Positions 21,860 through 24,661 of a DNA stretch of 24,661 bases are shown in pieces. Each line of letters begins with the position of its first letter. Position 1 is the stretch's first letter. The stretch lies in NCBI GenBank assembly GCA_045223835.1, contig JBGUZS010000207.1:1-24661 (forward strand), in the 5' to 3' direction. This DNA is from UBA1774 sp045223835. Its GTDB lineage: Bacteria; Bacillota; Clostridia; Oscillospirales; Oscillospiraceae. The position numbers and the translations under genes were made by a program. The notes under the pieces were generated by a model, which ran no database searches, was not told the origin of the DNA, and saw nothing but the letters and a program-made list of their open reading frames with translations.

Positions 21860-24310
21860 TCACAGCTCGAATTCGCTGCGGTAGATCACGTCGTCCTGGA
21901 TGCCCTTGCTGAGCTGGACAAAATAGGCGCTGAAGCCGCCGATGCGGACGATCAGGTCGGCGTAGTTTTCCGGGTGGGCCTTGGCCTCCTTCAGCTGGTC
22001 CGTATCCAGAATGTTGTACTGGATGTGAGAGCCTCCCCCCTTCATGTAGGCGTTGGTGTAGGCCACCAGCTTATCGATGCTCTCAGGCGAGCCCAGAAGG
22101 GAGGAATTGAACTTCTGGTTCAGCACGGCTGCGCAGCATACGCTGCTGTAGCCGGAGCGCATGGCGCTGCGGAGCACGGCGGTGGGGCCGTTCTTGTCGG
22201 CGCCGCGCATGGGGCTGAGGGAGCCGTCGTTCAGAGGCTCCAGGGCTGGCCGCCCGTTGGGCAGGGCTCCCGCGCCGAGGCCGCCGAAGTAGTGCCAGGC
22301 CAGGCCTTCCCGGGAGATGATCATCCTCCGGAAGGGGGCGTTGTCGAAGGCGAGGATGATCCCGGCAGACCGCTCCGATATGCGCCTGACCATCTCGTCG
22401 GCTTCCTCGATATCGTTGCCGTATTTGGGCTGACGCAGGCAGAGCTGCCGGATCTCCTCCCCCCGCTCGCCGGCGAAGTTGGAGTCCAGGGCGTCCATGA
22501 GCTCCGCCATGGTGAGCACCTTCCCGTCATAGACCAGGTTTTTGATGGCCAGCAGAGAGTCCGCCACGTCGATGATGGCCCGGTCGGACACGCCGAACAT
22601 GCTGTGGTCGGGATGGGCCTTGGTGAGATCCTGGCCCAGGTCCATGCTGGCTTCGATGCCCAGGATGGAGAGCAGGGGAGTGCGGATGAACTCGGAGCAG
22701 ATATCCCGGGCCACCGCGCCCAGCCAGAGCCCCCTGTGCACCAGGGCCTTTTCCTGCCGGAAGAAGGCCTCGTAAAGCTCCTCGAAGGTCTCGAAGCTCC
22801 GGGGATCGCCGGTCTCCAGCCCGGTCCGGTTGCCGTTGATATCCAGGCCGTTATGGAGGGTCAGATGCAGAACGCCCGCCAGATTGTAGGCGGCGACGCC
22901 CTCGGCGCCGTAGTGCTCGGCCCGGTTGGGCAGACAGGGGTAGACGCAGCCCAGCCCCCGCCATTCGCAGGCCTCGGCATAGGGGATGCCCCAGTCCATA
23001 TATTTGCGGATCATGACCTCATCGTTCTGGAACAGGGGGATGCCGCCCCGGGTCTCCAGATTGGTGCGGATGGCCTTGTTCATCATCCAGTGGGGAGTGT
23101 GCTCATTCCAGCGCAGGCCGACGGTGGGGCTGGAGAGCTTCAGCTTGGCCACCAAATGGAGGATCAGGTAGCTCAGCTCATTGGACATATCCGTATGATC
23201 CTGGCCCAGGCCGCCAACCATCACATTGTTGATCCCGAAGTTGATCTGGTGGGTCTCCTTGTTCATATCGTCGGAGACGAAGGTCTGGGTGCCCCAGCGG
23301 CCGATCATGTCCGCCAGATCGGAGGCAAGCTGCTCCAGCGGCACGCCGCCGGCCAGGTCTTTCTTGAAGTAGCCGTAGAGGTATTGATCGGCGCGGGCCC
23401 AGTGGCTGTTGTTCTGCATGGGATTCTCGAACATCTTGGCCAGGGAGCACATCTCCATGAACTGCAGAGCCTCGTGGAAGGTGCGGGGCGGATTCTCGGG
23501 GACCCATTCGCAGGTCTCCGCGATCTTTTCCAGCCGGGCCTTCTCCCCGGGATCCGTTTCCCCGGCGGCCATTTCCCGGGCCAGGGCCGCGTAGCGGCGG
23601 GAATGGTCGATGGTGGCCTGGAGGACGATCATGGCCGCCCGCCAGAAGTAGACCTTGTTCACATCCGTGCCGCCCTGGGCGATATAGGCGTCGATATGCT
23701 CCCGGCAGCGGCGGATGTATTCCTTCAGGCCGGCGGGGAGGATATTGGGCCAGTCCAGAGCGGAGGTGCTCTGGCCGGTGATGCCGTTCTGCAAGCCGGG
23801 GTCCCTCAGCTTGCCGGCTTCCGCCTGCCTGGCCCAGTCTCCCACCAGCTCATGCCAGGCGTCATAGGTGCGCTTGGGCATGCAGTTGGGCTCGAAGAGG
23901 CGGGCAGCCTCCCGCAGGACCTCCAGCTCCTCCCGGTTCAGGATCGCGGAGGCGTCCAGGGTGACGCCGATGATCCCGTCGTCGTTCCAGATATCATGGA
24001 TATAGTCGCCGCAGACGTTGATGGCGGTCTGGCATCCGATCACGCCGGGAGTGGGGCGGCCCACGATCTCGTCAAAGGGGTGGATCCGGATGGGCACGTT
24101 ATCCATAACCTTTTTCAGCAGCTTGGCGGTGCGGATCTCCAGGTCCTCCCCCTCGGTCTCATGCCAGGACTGAATGGTCAGGCGCTCCCGGTCCACATAC
24201 ACCCGCCAGGGGGCCGCCTTCATGGCGTCGCGCCACTGCCGGTTCCGCTCGCTGAGCTCCAGCGCGTCGATCCTTTCCAGAAGAGAGCGGTCGATTTCGT
24301 ACATATGCAT
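21860..24310 (-). CDS. Glycyl radical enzyme (PFL-like), substrate unknown
   Basis: 816 residues. The C-terminal radical motif is IVRIGGFSAYFVQLSKG, with G792 as the likely radical site. The active-site cysteine is C455 in GLGCVYPCLPN. In diol dehydratase, CutC, hydroxyproline dehydratase and arylacetate decarboxylase types the residue two after this Cys is Glu (GCVE), used as a base; here it is Y457. A second Cys (C459) follows. This departs from the common gut eliminases and is closer to the Glu-less arrangement of fumarate-adding (benzylsuccinate-type) enzymes, but no small BssB/BssC-like subunits are present. Other family marks are LHNGLDING and TGDPRSFETFEELYEAF. AGGAGG precedes ATG 24310; ATG 24304 is also possible. 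It is strictly anaerobic chemistry in the cytosol. Confidence 0.9.
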   Translation of the reverse strand: MHMYEIDRSLLERIDALELSERNRQWRDAMKAAPWRVYVDRERLTIQSWHETEGEDLEIRTAKLLKKVMDNVPIRIHPFDEIVGRPTPGVIGCQTAINVCGDYIHDIWNDDGIIGVTLDASAILNREELEVLREAARLFEPNCMPKRTYDAWHELVGDWARQAEAGKLRDPGLQNGITGQSTSALDWPNILPAGLKEYIRRCREHIDAYIAQGGTDVNKVYFWRAAMIVLQATIDHSRRYAALAREMAAGETDPGEKARLEKIAETCEWVPENPPRTFHEALQFMEMCSLAKMFENPMQNNSHWARADQYLYGYFKKDLAGGVPLEQLASDLADMIGRWGTQTFVSDDMNKETHQINFGINNVMVGGLGQDHTDMSNELSYLILHLVAKLKLSSPTVGLRWNEHTPHWMMNKAIRTNLETRGGIPLFQNDEVMIRKYMDWGIPYAEACEWRGLGCVYPCLPNRAEHYGAEGVAAYNLAGVLHLTLHNGLDINGNRTGLETGDPRSFETFEELYEAFFRQEKALVHRGLWLGAVARDICSEFIRTPLLSILGIEASMDLGQDLTKAHPDHSMFGVSDRAIIDVADSLLAIKNLVYDGKVLTMAELMDALDSNFAGERGEEIRQLCLRQPKYGNDIEEADEMVRRISERSAGIILAFDNAPFRRMIISREGLAWHYFGGLGAGALPNGRPALEPLNDGSLSPMRGADKNGPTAVLRSAMRSGYSSVCCAAVLNQKFNSSLLGSPESIDKLVAYTNAYMKGGGSHIQYNILDTDQLKEAKAHPENYADLIVRIGGFSAYFVQLSKGIQDDVIYRSEFEL

Positions 24311-24444
24311 TCCCTCCTCCTGCGCGGAGCGGGTCTCCCCGGATCCCTGCCGCGTCCCGCGCAGAATTCATGCCGCCTGCGGCGGCGGACGGTTCCGGTC
24401 TGTCCTCTCCCCGTCCCCCGAACATCGGTTCCTGCTTTGCAATC

Positions 24445-24473
24445 AATGTATCACCGCGGCTTTCCCCTGTCAA
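24445..24473 (-). promoter_or_regulatory. Promoter of the glycyl radical enzyme operon, with ~130-nt 5' leader
   Basis: On the minus strand: perfect TTGACA (24468-24473), 17-bp spacer ending in TGA, then TACATT (24445-24450). The predicted start near 24438 gives a GC-rich untranslated leader (24311-24438). I recognise no riboswitch in it, though a GCCGCC/GGCGGC hairpin is possible around 24370-24385. Confidence 0.7.
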
Positions 24474-24522
24474 CTCGGCGCCGGGGACGGCGTTTCCCCT
24501 ATCCCCTCCGAAAACGCGCTGA

Positions 24523-24542
24523 GGGCGGCGTTTCCGCCGCCC
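24523..24542. terminator. Hairpin beside the right-hand repeat
   Basis: An 8-bp stem, GGGCGGCG (24523-24530) with CGCCGCCC (24535-24542), loop TTTC. It may end transcription entering from the right; there is no long T-run. Confidence 0.35.
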
Positions 24543-24543
24543 C

Positions 24544-24661
24544 CAGACTGTAGACAAGGTACCAGACCAACGAAAATGGTCATTGCGAAACCGGTGACCG
24601 ATGTCACCGGTTGTGGCAATCCGCAACTCCCGTCCTTTTATTTTTAACATGACCAAGGGGA
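24544..24661 (-). repeat. 118-bp dispersed repeat, right copy (inverted, cut by window edge)
   Basis: This is the reverse complement of 1831-1948, gapless, with about 10 differences. Central palindrome: ACCGGTGAC and GTCACCGGT arms separated by ATCG on the minus strand. The match runs to the last base of the window, so the element probably continues beyond it. Confidence 0.8.

Noticed and set aside
21782..24553. A 923-codon plus-strand open frame opposite the glycyl radical enzyme
   Set aside because: It is an antisense shadow caused by high GC and third-position bias; the minus-strand gene has clear family motifs.
1831..24661. A composite transposon bounded by the 118-bp repeats
   Set aside because: No transposase is present, the repeats lack terminal inverted ends or visible target duplications, and the enclosed genes are mostly housekeeping-like.

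Overview
The window looks like chromosomal DNA of a GC-rich, anaerobic, gut-type member of the Clostridia (Oscillospiraceae-like; no species can be named from the sequence). The grounds are strong GGAGG-type ribosome binding sites, a type II-A CRISPR repeat of the clostridial GTTTGAGAGTAGTGTAA kind, an oxygen-sensitive glycyl radical enzyme with its activase, and clostridial-looking small hypothetical proteins. Most genes are very GC-rich. The CRISPR-Cas block (about 2.0-7.8 kb) is visibly poorer in GC and is probably a horizontally acquired island.

Layout. 1-1.7 kb: the 3' end of a LysR regulator, a terminator, a MET-box-like palindrome, and metY (O-acetylhomoserine sulfhydrylase). 1.7-2.4 kb: no gene, but dense in signals: a dispersed 118-bp repeat, a good plus-strand promoter, a bidirectional terminator, and a tracrRNA read leftward. 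2.4-7.8 kb: cas9 with all nuclease residues present, a small chimeric ORF overlapping it by 4 bp, a leader and a CRISPR array of nine good repeats plus one degenerate repeat. 7.8-9.0 kb (minus): a metallo-beta-lactamase-fold hydrolase and a small conserved protein. 9.1-10.5 kb: nfo (endonuclease IV) and a lipoprotein. 10.6-12.9 kb (plus): an operon of a 2-TM/RCK channel-like protein, a stand-alone cyclic-nucleotide-binding protein and a 2H phosphoesterase. 13.0-13.9 kb (minus): two small membrane proteins. 14.1-17.1 kb (plus): a TetR regulator and a Lon protease sharing an operator-like motif. 17.1-20.7 kb (minus): a LURP-one-like protein with a small partner, then an XRE-TPR regulator overlapping an MFS exporter. 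20.9-24.3 kb (minus): a glycyl radical enzyme and its activase. 24.3-24.7 kb: promoter, long 5' leader and an inverted second copy of the 118-bp repeat.

The main discovery is the ORF after cas9. Its first ~82 residues are the N-terminal domain of a type II-A Cas1. The rest is the C-terminal half of Csn2, joined in frame. Most of cas1, all of cas2 and the start of csn2 are missing. The leader still ends in the type II-A leader-anchoring sequence ATTTGAG, and tracrRNA, Cas9 and repeats look intact. The locus therefore reads as interference-competent but unable to acquire spacers with its own genes, probably through a fairly recent in-frame deletion, unless the chimera has acquired its own function.

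Secondary leads are the channel / cNMP-sensor / 2H-phosphoesterase operon, a glycyl radical enzyme with GCVYP instead of the usual GCVE at the active-site cysteine, a possible extra RNA convergent with tracrRNA, and the TetR-Lon regulatory pair.
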